A stretch of 64,000 nucleotides of DNA. It comes from Zoogloeaceae bacterium. Its GTDB lineage: Bacteria > Pseudomonadota > Gammaproteobacteria > Burkholderiales > Rhodocyclaceae. Under the pieces are notes generated by a model. That model worked only from the letters and a program-made list of their open reading frames with translations. It ran no database searches and was not told the DNA's origin. The stretch spans positions 744,001-808,000 of the forward strand of contig JACKLY010000001.1 of assembly GCA_024235655.1 (NCBI GenBank). The letters run 5' to 3'. Numbering within the stretch: the first letter of the stretch is position 1; every line of letters starts with the position of its first letter. Positions 1-8,232 of this stretch are shown in pieces. Made by a program: the position numbers and the translations under genes.

Positions 1-400
1 AAAGGCTGACAACCGGAATGTCGGCATCCGGGAACATCTGGCGCAGGGGAATCCAGGCGCCATGATCCAGCCCGCGCTGCTCGTCAATGGAGGTGTCAAG
101 TCCGGCCTGGCGAAGCAGTTCGGCAACATGCTCGCCGAGGGCGCGATCTCCGTGGGCCGGGTAACGGATGGCGTAGAGGGCGCGCGCAAAACCGTGGAAG
201 TCATGGAGGGTGTCCGGAGCGCTGGCCGTGCCGACCGTTGCGACGTCGGTGCACCAGTGCGCACTGATCACCACAATGGCGCGAGGCCGACGCAGCGAGC
301 CGGCGAAGCTGCTGACGGCGGCGCCGGCCGCGCCAGGCTGCAGGGCGAAGCTGGGAGCGCCGTGTGGCAGGAAGAGCACGGGTTGTGTCTGGTCAGTCAT
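1..400 (-). CDS. DODA-type extradiol ring-opening dioxygenase (partial)
   Basis: N-terminal about 133 residues of a LigB/DODA (YgiD-like) dioxygenase; the rest lies beyond the left edge. These non-haem enzymes open catechol-type rings or DOPA-like substrates with a divalent metal. The translation starts at the ATG of 400-398 (MTDQTQPVLF) and shows the family landmarks in order: LPHGAPS with the first metal histidine near residue 13, VISAHW near residue 50, and LDHGAWIPL near residue 113. It is divergent from the LysR gene at 511, an arrangement typical of a regulator and its target. The substrate cannot be read from this fragment. Confidence 0.85.
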   Translation of the reverse strand, partial: MTDQTQPVLFLPHGAPSFALQPGAAGAAVSSFAGSLRRPRAIVVISAHWCTDVATVGTASAPDTLHDFHGFARALYAIRYPAHGDRALGEHVAELLRQAGLDTSIDEQRGLDHGAWIPLRQMFPDADIPVVSL

Positions 401-452
401 TGAAGTGTTTGGCATCGGTGGCGATTGGTAATCAATGGCGCCACTTTAGGGT

Positions 453-497
453 ATTGTTTGCTGCTTAAATACCGCACAATAAGCAATTGTTTGTTGC
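453..497. promoter_or_regulatory. paired direct repeats between dioxygenase and LysR genes
   Basis: The 110-bp divergent gap holds two copies of ATTGTTTG(C/T)TGC, at 453-464 and 486-497, 33 bp apart or about three helical turns. That spacing suits co-operative binding on one DNA face and suggests the operator region of the divergent pair. The second copy lies just upstream of the LysR start at 511. The functional role is inferred from position only. Confidence 0.35.
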
Positions 498-510
498 GAA
501 TGGAGCAACA

Positions 511-1449
511 ATGGATCGTCTTGAAAATATGCAGATGTTTCGCCGGGTCGCCGAAATGGGAAGTTTTTCGGCCGTTGCCCGGCAGCTGAATGTGGCGCGT
601 TCCGTGGTGACGAGGCAGGTGGCGGTGCTGGAAGCGCATCTTGGCGTCAAGTTGATCGCCCGCAGCACCAGACGCTTGCATCTGACCAGTGCGGGGCTCG
701 CCTATCTGGAAAAATGCCACGAAATTCTCGATCTGGTGGCGGCGGCCGAATCCGATGTTGCCGCCGATGGGCAAGTGCCACGCGGGCCGATCCGCATCAG
801 CGTCCCGTTCAGTTTCGGCTTGCGTCACTTGACCGCCCTGCTGCTTGATTTCGGCACGCTTTACCCGGAGATATCCCTGTCGGTGGATTACACCGATCGG
901 CGGGTCAACCTGATCGAGGAAGGCGTTGATCTGGCCATCCGCATTACTGCGCAACTCGCACCGCAGGACGTGGCACGCAGGATCAGTGTCTGTCGCCTGC
1001 TGGTGGTGGCTTCCGATGATTATCTGGCGCGGCGTGGTGAGCCGAAACGGCCGGAAGACCTGATTGACCATGAATGTTTCGGCTATCTGCCGGCGGAGCC
1101 CTCGAACTGGGCATTCATCATCGATGGCCAGCTACGCTGGTTTCCGGTGCGCGGGCGTTTGCAGGCCAATAATGGCGATGCCCTGCTCGATGCGGCGATA
1201 CGCGGCATCGGCATTACCAAACCGCCCAGTTTCATTGCTGCGGCGGCGATCGAAGCCGGCAGTCTGCGCCCCATCCTGACCGATTATGCGCTGCCCGAGT
1301 TGGGTATCCATGCCGTGTTTCCCGGCAATCGGTACGTGCCGCACCGGGTGCGTGTGCTGGTTGACTATCTGGCAGAAAGGATCGGGCCGGAGCCCTATTG
1401 GGATGCGCTGCCGCTGTTTCGTTCTGTGGCTCAGGCGGACAGGCGCTGA
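511..1449 (+). CDS. LysR-family transcriptional regulator
   Basis: A 312-residue LysR regulator. Residues about 1-60 form the winged helix-turn-helix (MDRLENMQMFRRVAEMGSFS, then VARQLNVARSVVTRQVAVLE); residues about 90-300 form the periplasmic-binding-protein-like effector domain (RGPIRISVPFSFG, VDLAIRIT). The start is the ATG at 511, preceded by GGAG at 502-505, rather than the in-frame TTG at 487. It is divergent from the ring-opening dioxygenase gene, which is its most likely target. It resembles the common AaeR/DsdC-like group; the inducer is unknown. Confidence 0.9.
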   Translation: MDRLENMQMFRRVAEMGSFSAVARQLNVARSVVTRQVAVLEAHLGVKLIARSTRRLHLTSAGLAYLEKCHEILDLVAAAESDVAADGQVPRGPIRISVPFSFGLRHLTALLLDFGTLYPEISLSVDYTDRRVNLIEEGVDLAIRITAQLAPQDVARRISVCRLLVVASDDYLARRGEPKRPEDLIDHECFGYLPAEPSNWAFIIDGQLRWFPVRGRLQANNGDALLDAAIRGIGITKPPSFIAAAAIEAGSLRPILTDYALPELGIHAVFPGNRYVPHRVRVLVDYLAERIGPEPYWDALPLFRSVAQADRR

Positions 1450-1456
1450 ACGCGCC

Positions 1457-1975
1457 TCAGGATTGCTGCTTCTTTCTGGCTTCGGCTTCCTGCGCGGCAC
1501 GAATGACATCGGCTTCAAGCACGGTAGTGTCAGTGCCGAAAGCGCGGGTCATGGTGATTTCCTCGACGACCGGCAGATTGCCTTCGCTGTCCCGTGTGGC
1601 GTAGACGGCACCGGTTTTCTGGGCGGTTTGCCGGGCGGCGTAAATTTCCTGAGCGCTCAGTCCGGTTTCCATGCCCTCCGGCACATGCGCGCCCAGCTCG
1701 ATCAGCAGACGCACCACCTCCGTCTTGCCGCCACGTTTCGCCATCGAGAGCGGCGAGGTCGGGTCGAGGTTGTCCGGGGCGTTGACGTTGGCACCGCGGC
1801 GTACCAGTTCGCGCACGATATCGGTAAAACCCATGAAGCAGGCAATGCCAAGCGGCAGGCCGGGAACCCCTTGCCCATCGTTCAATTCGACGCTGGCACC
1901 AGCGTCGAAGGCGGCCAGCACTTCCACCAGATGGCCGCTGCGAATGGCTTTGATCAGATCAACCGGGGTACTCAA
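1457..1975 (-). CDS. ankyrin-repeat protein
   Basis: 172 residues. Ankyrin-type repeats occupy roughly residues 5-105: helix pairs ending in consensus pieces such as GHLVEVLAAFDAGASVELND, VRELVRRGANVNAPDN and TEVVRLLIELGAHVPEG. The C-terminal part (about 110-172) is not repeat-like and ends in a charged tail. There is no signal peptide or membrane segment, so it is probably a cytosolic protein-binding scaffold. It is convergent with the LysR gene (7 bp between stops) and faces the same way as the downstream IclR gene. Partner unknown. Confidence 0.8.
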   Translation of the reverse strand: MSTPVDLIKAIRSGHLVEVLAAFDAGASVELNDGQGVPGLPLGIACFMGFTDIVRELVRRGANVNAPDNLDPTSPLSMAKRGGKTEVVRLLIELGAHVPEGMETGLSAQEIYAARQTAQKTGAVYATRDSEGNLPVVEEITMTRAFGTDTTVLEADVIRAAQEAEARKKQQS

Positions 1976-2042
1976 TTAACTACCTCCACTGGAATTATTG
2001 TTGCTGCGCGGTAAATAGTTTCATCCGTACAGGCCTTGTCGG

Positions 2043-2882
2043 TCAAGTTGTCTGGCCTGTTGCAGCGTCTACGTAGCCAAGTCGGTGGGAAAGATCCTCG
2101 CAGCACTGACGTAGCGCCTGTGCATTGGCACTATCCAGTGCCGGGTCGAACAGGGCGGTTGGCCCGAGCACCGTGATGACCAGTGCGATATGGCCTTCGT
2201 GGTCGAAAACCGGCGCAGACAGGGCGTTGATTCCTGGTAGCGGTTCGCTGACCACTTGTGCCATGCCGTGGGATCGAATTTCTTTCAATTGCTTCTGCAT
2301 GCTTTTCCACGACGGACGCAAGTCACTCTTCGGATAAGCGTAGGGATGATGCGAAGCGGTATCGATATAGTGTTCGATGACCTTGTCCGGCAGGTAGGCG
2401 GCGAAGACGCGCCCGGTGGCTGTCTTGAACAGCGACATCACGGTGCCGGTACGCATGTTGATGTGGATCGGATGCGAGGATTCCTCGATATGCACGATGG
2501 TCGGCCCGGCATTGCCCCAGACGGCGAGGGCGACGGTCTGGTGCAGCTGTTCGGCGAGGGCCGTGGCGGCATGCGTGCCGAGGCGCACCGGGTTGAGCCG
2601 ACGCAGGCAGGCGAGCCCCAGTTGCAGGGCCAGCGGGCCCAGTTCGTAGCGCGAGGATGCTTCGTTCTGCTCGACCAGCCCGAGTTTGCCGAAGCTGACC
2701 AGATAGGGGTGGGCCTTGGCTGCAGGCATGTCGGACTGCTGCGCCAGGTCCTTCAGTGTCATCGGCTCACCGACCTCGGCAAGCGTGGTCAGCAAGCGGC
2801 CGCCGACTTCAATCGATTGAATGCCGCGTTGCGGTTTTTCCATGGGGGGACTCACTTCGTGTTCATCTTGTTGTGGCGACAT
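2043..2882 (-). CDS. IclR-family transcriptional regulator
   Basis: 279 residues. It has an N-terminal winged helix (SIEVGGRLLTTLAEVGEPMTLKDLAQ) followed by the IclR GAF-like effector domain (LACLRRLNPVRLG, then SAPVFDHEGHIALVITVLG near the end). The start at 2882-2880 (MSPQQDEHEV) is chosen because GGAGG lies just upstream; an in-frame TTG at 2933 overlaps a possible promoter and is less likely. It is divergent from the catabolic operon beginning at 3001, so it probably regulates that operon in response to a pathway intermediate. IclR proteins commonly control aromatic degradation. Confidence 0.9.
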   Translation of the reverse strand: MSPQQDEHEVSPPMEKPQRGIQSIEVGGRLLTTLAEVGEPMTLKDLAQQSDMPAAKAHPYLVSFGKLGLVEQNEASSRYELGPLALQLGLACLRRLNPVRLGTHAATALAEQLHQTVALAVWGNAGPTIVHIEESSHPIHINMRTGTVMSLFKTATGRVFAAYLPDKVIEHYIDTASHHPYAYPKSDLRPSWKSMQKQLKEIRSHGMAQVVSEPLPGINALSAPVFDHEGHIALVITVLGPTALFDPALDSANAQALRQCCEDLSHRLGYVDAATGQTT

Positions 2883-2938
2883 TCTACCCTCCGCGTTCGG
2901 ACAGCCGATATTTTGTATGTTAGCAACTGTCAAATGAA

Positions 2939-2967
2939 TTGACTATTAACGAATTGCGATTTATCTT
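2939..2967 (+). promoter_or_regulatory. candidate sigma-70 promoter of the catabolic operon
   Basis: TTGACT at 2939-2944 and TATCTT at 2962-2967 are separated by 17 bp, and the first gene starts at 3001 with GGAG upstream. A TTGACA on the opposite strand (2933-2928) suggests that the IclR gene's promoter is interleaved, so an IclR operator is expected in 2883-3000. No transcript evidence is available. Confidence 0.5.
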
Positions 2968-3000
2968 TGATGCAGGCAAAAAAATGAATGGAGCACACGG

Positions 3001-3960
3001 ATGAGCAAAGCCTTTGCGTCGCAGGCGGATCTTGAGGTCAAAAAGGTCAGTTTCGAACAGTTGTCGGAAAATGCCTGGGCCTATACCACCGAGGGCGACC
3101 CGAATACCGGCATCATCATCGGCGATGATTCGGTGATGATCATCGATGCCACGGCCACGCCGGTGATGGCGCAGGACGTGATCCGCCATGTCCGCCAGGT
3201 AACGGACAAGCCGATCAAATACGTGACGCTGACGCACTACCATGCGGTGCGCGTGCTGGGCGCGTCCGGCTACAAGGCCGCCGGCCTGGAACAGATCATC
3301 GCCAGCCAGGATACCTACGACCTCATTGTCGAGCGGGGGGCGCAGGACATGGCATCGGAGATCGGCCGCTTCCCGCGCCTGTTCAATGCCGTTGAGTCCG
3401 TTCCCGGCCTGACCTGGCCAACCATTGCCTTCAAGGGTGAAATGACCCTGTGGATGGGCCAGCTGGAGGTGAAAATCCTGCAGCGTGGCCGTGGGCATAC
3501 CAAGGGCGATACGGTCGTCTGGTTGCCGCAACAGAAAGTATTGTTCTCCGGCGACCTGGTTGAATGCGATGCGGCTTGTTATACCGGCGATGCCTATCTG
3601 GCGGACTGGCCGCAAACCCTGGACAGCCTGGCGGCGCTGGGGGCCGAAAAACTGGTGCCCGGCCGCGGCCCGGCCTTGACCACGCCGGAAGCGGTTGAGA
3701 AAGGCTTGTCCTACACCCGTGCCTTTGTCAGTGCCCTGTACCGCGGCGCACAGGAGGCTGTTGCAGCTGGCATGGATCTGAAGGCGGCGATGGCCCACAC
3801 GCGCAAGCTGATGGATCCGGCGTTTTCACAGGTGTTCATTTACGAACATTGTCTGCCTTTCGATGTGACGCGCGCCTTTGACGAGGCCAGCGGCATCCGC
3901 GATCCACGCATCTGGACAGCCGAGCGCGATCAGGAGATGTGGCACGCACTGCAGGATTGA
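3001..3960 (+). CDS. metallo-beta-lactamase-fold protein with altered metal motif
   Basis: A 319-residue MBL-fold hydrolase-like protein, first gene of the catabolic operon. Fold landmarks are present: IIDAT near residue 49, THYH at 78-81, GRGHTKGD with His166 and FSGDLVE with Asp185. The canonical HxHxDH is altered: residues 79-84 read HYHAVR, so the Asp and last His of the second metal site are Val83 and Arg84. It may bind one metal or have a different chemistry. By context it acts in the same pathway as the following monooxygenase; a thioesterase or lactonase role is possible but not shown. The start is supported by GGAG 8 bp upstream. Confidence 0.8.
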   Translation: MSKAFASQADLEVKKVSFEQLSENAWAYTTEGDPNTGIIIGDDSVMIIDATATPVMAQDVIRHVRQVTDKPIKYVTLTHYHAVRVLGASGYKAAGLEQIIASQDTYDLIVERGAQDMASEIGRFPRLFNAVESVPGLTWPTIAFKGEMTLWMGQLEVKILQRGRGHTKGDTVVWLPQQKVLFSGDLVECDAACYTGDAYLADWPQTLDSLAALGAEKLVPGRGPALTTPEAVEKGLSYTRAFVSALYRGAQEAVAAGMDLKAAMAHTRKLMDPAFSQVFIYEHCLPFDVTRAFDEASGIRDPRIWTAERDQEMWHALQD

Positions 3961-4036
3961 TATCTATCGGAAGCGGCAAAAATCGCCACAACTATTGGCA
4001 AGACCTGATTCCCCGTCAGAGGGAGGGAGGAGACAA

Positions 4037-5701
4037 ATGCTGAAGACTTACACGTATCCGAAGTACGAATACCGACAGCCGGACGAGCAAAAGGAGCGCA
4101 CGGCGCGCCGCTATCCGGTAGTGATTGTCGGTGCCGGCCCGGTCGGTCTGGCCGCCGCAATCGATTGCCGTCTGCATGGCATTCCGGTCATCGTGCTCGA
4201 TGAGGACGATACGGTGTCGATCGGCTCGCGCGGCGTCTGCTACGCCAAGCGGGCGCTGGAGATCCTGGATCGCCTCGGGGTCGGTGAGCGGGTGGTGGGC
4301 AAGGGGGTGTCGTGGAATGTCGGCCGTACCTTCTTTCACGAAGAGGAAGTCTTCAATTTCAACCTGCTGCCGGAGGCCGACCACAAGCGCCCCGGCATGA
4401 TCAACCTGCAGCAATATTATCTTGAGCAGTATCTGGTCGAGCGTGCCCAGGAGCTGGGCGTCGACCTGCGCTGGAAAAACCGGGTGGTTTCCGTGCAGCG
4501 CATGTCCGACCAGGTTCGCCTGACCATCGAAACGCCCGACGGCAACTACGGCATCGAGGCGGACTGGCTGATCGCCGCCGATGGCGCGAGAAGCCCGATC
4601 CGCAAGCAGATGGGGCTGGAGGTCGAAGGCAAGGTGTTTCAGGATCGCTTCCTGATTGCCGATGTGGTGATGAAAGCCGACTTTCCGGCCGAGCGCTGGT
4701 TCTGGTTCGATCCGCCGTTTCACCCCAATCAATCGGTCTTGCTGCACAAGCAGGCGGATAACGTCTGGCGCATCGATTTCCAGCTTGGCTGGGATGCCGA
4801 TCCGGAAGAGGAAAAGAAGCCGGAAAAAGTGATTCCCCGCATCAAGGCCATGCTCGGCGATGATCGCGAGTTCGAACTGGAATGGGTCAGTGTCTATACC
4901 TTCCAGTGCCGGCGCATGCAGGAGTTTCGCCATGGCCGGGTGCTTTTCGTCGGCGATGCGGCGCATCAGGTTTCGCCGTTCGGCGCACGGGGAGCCAACT
5001 CGGGCATCCAGGATGCCGACAACCTGATCTGGAAGCTGAAACTGGTGCTCGATGGCAAGGCACCGGAACGGCTGCTCGACACCTATTCGGCAGAACGCAT
5101 TGCCGCCGCCGATGAAAACCTGATGAACTCGACGCGTTCCACCGACTTCATCACGCCCAAGAGCAAGGCCTCGCGCACCTTCCGCAATGCCGTACTGACC
5201 TTGGCCGAGCATCATTCGTTTGCCCGCGCACTGGTCAACTCGGGCAGGCTGTCGGTACCGGCCTTCCTGATCGATAGCCCGCTCAACAGTCCGGACGGGG
5301 ATGAGTTCGCTGGTGCCATGGTGCCCGGCGCGGCGATGGATGATGCGCCGGTGGGCGTGGATGGCAAACGTGGCTGGCTGCTCGATCTGATCGGCAACGG
5401 CTTCCACCTGCTCTATTTCACGGATGTCGCCGAGCGGCTGGGTTCCCGGCTGGATGAACTGCGGGGCCTCGGCATCGATCGCATCCCGGTCGAGCCCGTT
5501 GTCATCTCCGAAAAGGCCGGTGCCGTTGCCGGCGTGCGCGTGTTGCACGACCTGCAGCACCTGGTGGCGCGTCGCTATGACGCACGTGAAGGCACGGTCT
5601 ATCTGCTGCGCCCGGATCAGCATGTGGTCGCCCGCTGGCGCAAATTCGATGCGCACCGGATCCGTTCGGCTGTCGCCCGTGCCACCTGCAATCATTCATG
5701 A
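4037..5701 (+). CDS. FAD-dependent aromatic-ring monooxygenase
   Basis: A 554-residue class A flavoprotein hydroxylase, relative of MhpA/PheA. It has an N-terminal Rossmann motif VIVGAGPVGLAAA (residues about 29-41), the DG motif IAADGARSP in the middle, and the GD motif VLFVGDAAHQVSPFGARG before the helix GIQDADNLIWKL; the C-terminal part is thioredoxin-like. It would use NAD(P)H and oxygen to hydroxylate a phenolic substrate. The start at 4037 is preceded by a strong GGAGGGAGGAG stretch; the open frame extends upstream without a credible start. Its stop overlaps an ATG at 5698 of the next gene's frame. Substrate not determined. Confidence 0.9.
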   Translation: MLKTYTYPKYEYRQPDEQKERTARRYPVVIVGAGPVGLAAAIDCRLHGIPVIVLDEDDTVSIGSRGVCYAKRALEILDRLGVGERVVGKGVSWNVGRTFFHEEEVFNFNLLPEADHKRPGMINLQQYYLEQYLVERAQELGVDLRWKNRVVSVQRMSDQVRLTIETPDGNYGIEADWLIAADGARSPIRKQMGLEVEGKVFQDRFLIADVVMKADFPAERWFWFDPPFHPNQSVLLHKQADNVWRIDFQLGWDADPEEEKKPEKVIPRIKAMLGDDREFELEWVSVYTFQCRRMQEFRHGRVLFVGDAAHQVSPFGARGANSGIQDADNLIWKLKLVLDGKAPERLLDTYSAERIAAADENLMNSTRSTDFITPKSKASRTFRNAVLTLAEHHSFARALVNSGRLSVPAFLIDSPLNSPDGDEFAGAMVPGAAMDDAPVGVDGKRGWLLDLIGNGFHLLYFTDVAERLGSRLDELRGLGIDRIPVEPVVISEKAGAVAGVRVLHDLQHLVARRYDAREGTVYLLRPDQHVVARWRKFDAHRIRSAVARATCNHS

Positions 5702-5715
5702 AAGGAGTGATGGAC

Positions 5716-5946
5716 ATGACAAGTACACTCACCCTGAGCCCGAATTTTTCCGAAGCAGGCAAACGGTATTTCCGGGCCTTTTCGCCCGGAGATGATTTCT
5801 ACGAATCACTGATCGATGCGCATCGTGACCTGACGGACGAGCAGAGCGCCATGCTCAACGCAAAGCTGATTCTGTTGCTGGCCAATCATGTCGGCGACCT
5901 CACCATCCTGCGTGAAGCCTTGCTCAGGGCTCGCGAGGATGTATGA
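5716..5946 (+). CDS. DUF2783 small protein
   Basis: 76 residues, resembling the DUF2783 family, which recurs beside FAD monooxygenase genes (recalled from family knowledge). Visible core: FYESLIDAHRDLTDEQSA followed by LILLLANHVGDLTILREAL. It is helical and soluble, with no metal or cofactor motif. The ATG at 5716 is preferred because AGGAG at 5703-5707 is 8 bp away; ATGs at 5698 and 5710 are in the same frame but worse placed. It is probably an accessory subunit or chaperone-like partner of the monooxygenase, by context only. Confidence 0.75.
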   Translation: MTSTLTLSPNFSEAGKRYFRAFSPGDDFYESLIDAHRDLTDEQSAMLNAKLILLLANHVGDLTILREALLRAREDV

Positions 5947-5973
5947 GGGTATGATGCCTAGACGGGGAGAAAA

Positions 5974-6528
5974 ATGATGCTGGTTCAAAAAATTCACCAC
6001 GTTGCCTATCGCTGCAAGGATGCGAAGGAAACCGTCGAGTGGTACGGCAAATATCTGGACATGAAATTCGTGCTCGCGATTGCCGAGAACGAAGTGCCGT
6101 CGACCAAGGCGCCCGACCCGTACATGCACATCTTTCTCGATGCGGGTAACGGCAACATCCTCGCTTTCTTCGAATTGCCGACCAGGCCCCCCATGGGACG
6201 CGACCCGAATACGCCGGACTGGGTGCAGCACCTGGCCCTGCAGGTCGATTCAATGGAAACCCTGCTGGCGGCAAAGGCCCGGCTGGAGGCCGACGGCATT
6301 GCCGTCATCGGGCCCACCGATCACACCATCTTCAAGTCGATCTATTTCTTCGACCCGAACGGGCATCGCCTGGAGCTGGCGGCCAATACCGGCACGCCAA
6401 AAATGGCACAGGATCTCGATGCGGTGAAATGGGAGATGCTGGAAGAGTGGTCAAAAACCAGAAAAGCGCCCGCCCATGCCCGCTGGATGCATGACGGCAG
6501 CCGGGCCGGAGAGGTGGCAGGCACATGA
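5974..6528 (+). CDS. VOC-superfamily protein (glyoxalase/extradiol dioxygenase fold)
   Basis: 184 residues built of two beta-alpha-beta-beta-beta modules of the vicinal oxygen chelate fold. The four canonical metal positions are all occupied: His9 (KIHHVAY), Glu67 (ILAFFELP), His86 (WVQHLALQV) and Glu134 (GHRLELA). In this operon, between a ring hydroxylase and two enzymes that handle ring-cleavage products, it is a candidate ring-cleavage or isomerisation enzyme. GGGGAG lies upstream of the ATG; a second ATG follows immediately at 5977. Its last codons overlap the next gene by 4 bp, implying translational coupling. An exact reaction cannot be assigned. Confidence 0.8.
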   Translation: MMLVQKIHHVAYRCKDAKETVEWYGKYLDMKFVLAIAENEVPSTKAPDPYMHIFLDAGNGNILAFFELPTRPPMGRDPNTPDWVQHLALQVDSMETLLAAKARLEADGIAVIGPTDHTIFKSIYFFDPNGHRLELAANTGTPKMAQDLDAVKWEMLEEWSKTRKAPAHARWMHDGSRAGEVAGT

Positions 6529-7514
6529 AGCTGGCAAGTCTCAAGCAAGGCGGGCGTGACGGCACGCTGGTCGTGGTCAGCCGTGATCTGACCCGGTGCC
6601 AGCCGGTGCCGGCTATCGCCAGTACGCTGCAGGCGGCGCTGGATGACTGGAAGAATGCCGCCCCCCGGCTGGCTGAAGTCTATGCCGCAATCAACAATCA
6701 TGGTGCGCGCCATGCCGAGACATTCGACCCCCGGCTTTGCCATAGCCCCTTGCCGCGGGCTTACCAGTGGGCCGATGGCTCGGCCTACGTCAATCATGTG
6801 GAACTGGTGCGCAAGGCACGCGGCGCTGACATGCCGGCCGAGTTCTGGACGGACCCGCTGATGTATCAGGGAGGGTCCGATTCCTTTGTCGGGCCGACGG
6901 ACCCGATGGTCGTGCGTGACGAAGCATGGGGCATCGATTTCGAGGCAGAGGTGGCCGTGGTGACCGATGACGTACCGATGGGCGCCGCCTCGGCTGATTG
7001 CCGCGACCACATCCGCCTGCTCATGCTGGTCAATGATGTCTCCCTGCGCAACCTGATTCCGGCCGAACTGGCCAAGGGTTTCGGGTTCCTGCAATCGAAA
7101 CCGGCATCGGCTTTCTCGCCGGTGGCCGTTACGCCCGACGAACTGGGTGAAGCATGGGATGGCGGCAAGGTGCACCTGCCGCTGGTGGTGCACCTGAACG
7201 AATGTCTCTTCGGGCGTCCGAACGCCGGCGTGGACATGACTTTCGATTTCCCGCAACTGATTTCCCATCTGGCCAAAACGCGCGATCTGGTCGCCGGCTC
7301 GATCATCGGCTCGGGCACGGTGTCCAATGTCGATCGCAGCACCGGTTCTGGTTGTCTGGCAGAAAAGCGTTGTCTGGAAACCATTGCCGATGGCAAGCCG
7401 AAGACACCCTTCATGAAGTTCGGCGACCGCGTACGGATCGAAATGTTCGATGCCGGCGGGACAACGATTTTTGGCGCCATCGACCAGCGGGTCGAGGCCT
7501 GCACGGGCGGCTGA
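6525..7514 (+). CDS. fumarylacetoacetate hydrolase family protein
   Basis: A 329-residue FAH-fold C-C hydrolase. The N-terminal domain is followed by the catalytic domain with WGIDFEAEVAVV (acidic metal ligands), LLMLVNDVSLRNL, GFGFLQSKPASAFSP and the C-terminal GSIIGSGTVSN, GCLAEKR and FGDRVRIEM segments. Such enzymes split fumarylacetoacetate or fumarylpyruvate into fumarate plus acetoacetate or pyruvate. Its pairing with an isomerase of the maleylacetoacetate type (next gene, 5-bp gap) supports a homogentisate- or gentisate-like final step. It overlaps the VOC gene by 4 bp. Confidence 0.88.
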   Translation: MKLASLKQGGRDGTLVVVSRDLTRCQPVPAIASTLQAALDDWKNAAPRLAEVYAAINNHGARHAETFDPRLCHSPLPRAYQWADGSAYVNHVELVRKARGADMPAEFWTDPLMYQGGSDSFVGPTDPMVVRDEAWGIDFEAEVAVVTDDVPMGAASADCRDHIRLLMLVNDVSLRNLIPAELAKGFGFLQSKPASAFSPVAVTPDELGEAWDGGKVHLPLVVHLNECLFGRPNAGVDMTFDFPQLISHLAKTRDLVAGSIIGSGTVSNVDRSTGSGCLAEKRCLETIADGKPKTPFMKFGDRVRIEMFDAGGTTIFGAIDQRVEACTGG

Positions 7515-7519
7515 AGGCA

Positions 7520-8167
7520 ATGCTGAAACTGCATACCTATTTCCGCAGTTCTGCCGCCTATCGGGTACGCATTGCGCTCAATCTGAAGAATCTTGAGTAC
7601 GAGGCGATCCCCGTACATCTGGTGAAGGATGGCGGCCAGCAGTTGTCGGCCGGCTATCGGCGAATCAATCCGGCGGCGATGGTGCCATCGCTGGTTGACC
7701 GGGAGATGGCCTTTTCGCAGTCGCTGGCCATCATCGAGTATCTCGATGAAACCTATCCCTATCCCCCGCTGTTGCCGGGCGACCCGGCTGCACGGGCAAG
7801 AGTGCGGGCGATCGCCCTGGACGTCGCCTGCGAGATCCACCCGCTGAACAATCTGCGTGTGCTCAAGTATCTGAGCGGGAAACTCGGCGTTTCCGAGGCA
7901 GAGAAAAACAGCTGGTATCGGCACTGGGTGGAAACCGGCCTGGCGGCAATCGAGGCCAGACTGGCGGATCATCCATTGACCGGAAAATTCTGCCATGGCG
8001 ATCACCCGACACTGGCGGATTGCTGCCTCGTGCCGCAAGTCACCAATGCCCGCCGCTTTGATTGCCGGCTGGACCATGTGCCCACCGTGCTGCGCATCGA
8101 TGCCGAATGCCGCAGCCTGAAAGCTTTTATTGATGCAGCACCAGAGAATCAGCCGGATGCCGAATGA
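7520..8167 (+). CDS. maiA: maleylacetoacetate/maleylpyruvate isomerase (zeta-class GST)
   Basis: A 215-residue glutathione S-transferase-fold isomerase. The N-terminal thioredoxin-like domain carries the zeta-class active-site signature FRSSAAYRVRIALNLK; residues about 50-75 contain NPAAMVPSLV and FSQSLAIIEYLDE; the helical C-terminal domain has ADCCLVPQ. It catalyses glutathione-dependent cis-trans isomerisation of maleylacetoacetate or maleylpyruvate before hydrolysis by the preceding FAH protein. The start is the ATG at 7520, 5 bp after the FAH stop. The symbol is used by family; homogentisate versus gentisate route is not resolved. Confidence 0.85.
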   Translation: MLKLHTYFRSSAAYRVRIALNLKNLEYEAIPVHLVKDGGQQLSAGYRRINPAAMVPSLVDREMAFSQSLAIIEYLDETYPYPPLLPGDPAARARVRAIALDVACEIHPLNNLRVLKYLSGKLGVSEAEKNSWYRHWVETGLAAIEARLADHPLTGKFCHGDHPTLADCCLVPQVTNARRFDCRLDHVPTVLRIDAECRSLKAFIDAAPENQPDAE

Positions 8168-8232
8168 GTTGCACGGCCGCCGGGTTGTTGGCGTTTTTCG
8201 TCGTTAGTTGTTAGTTCAATGGAGGAGACACA

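Noticed and set aside
4016..5695. A 559-codon open frame antisense to the FAD monooxygenase
   Set aside because: No recognisable domain; a GC-rich antisense shadow of an unmistakable flavoprotein gene.
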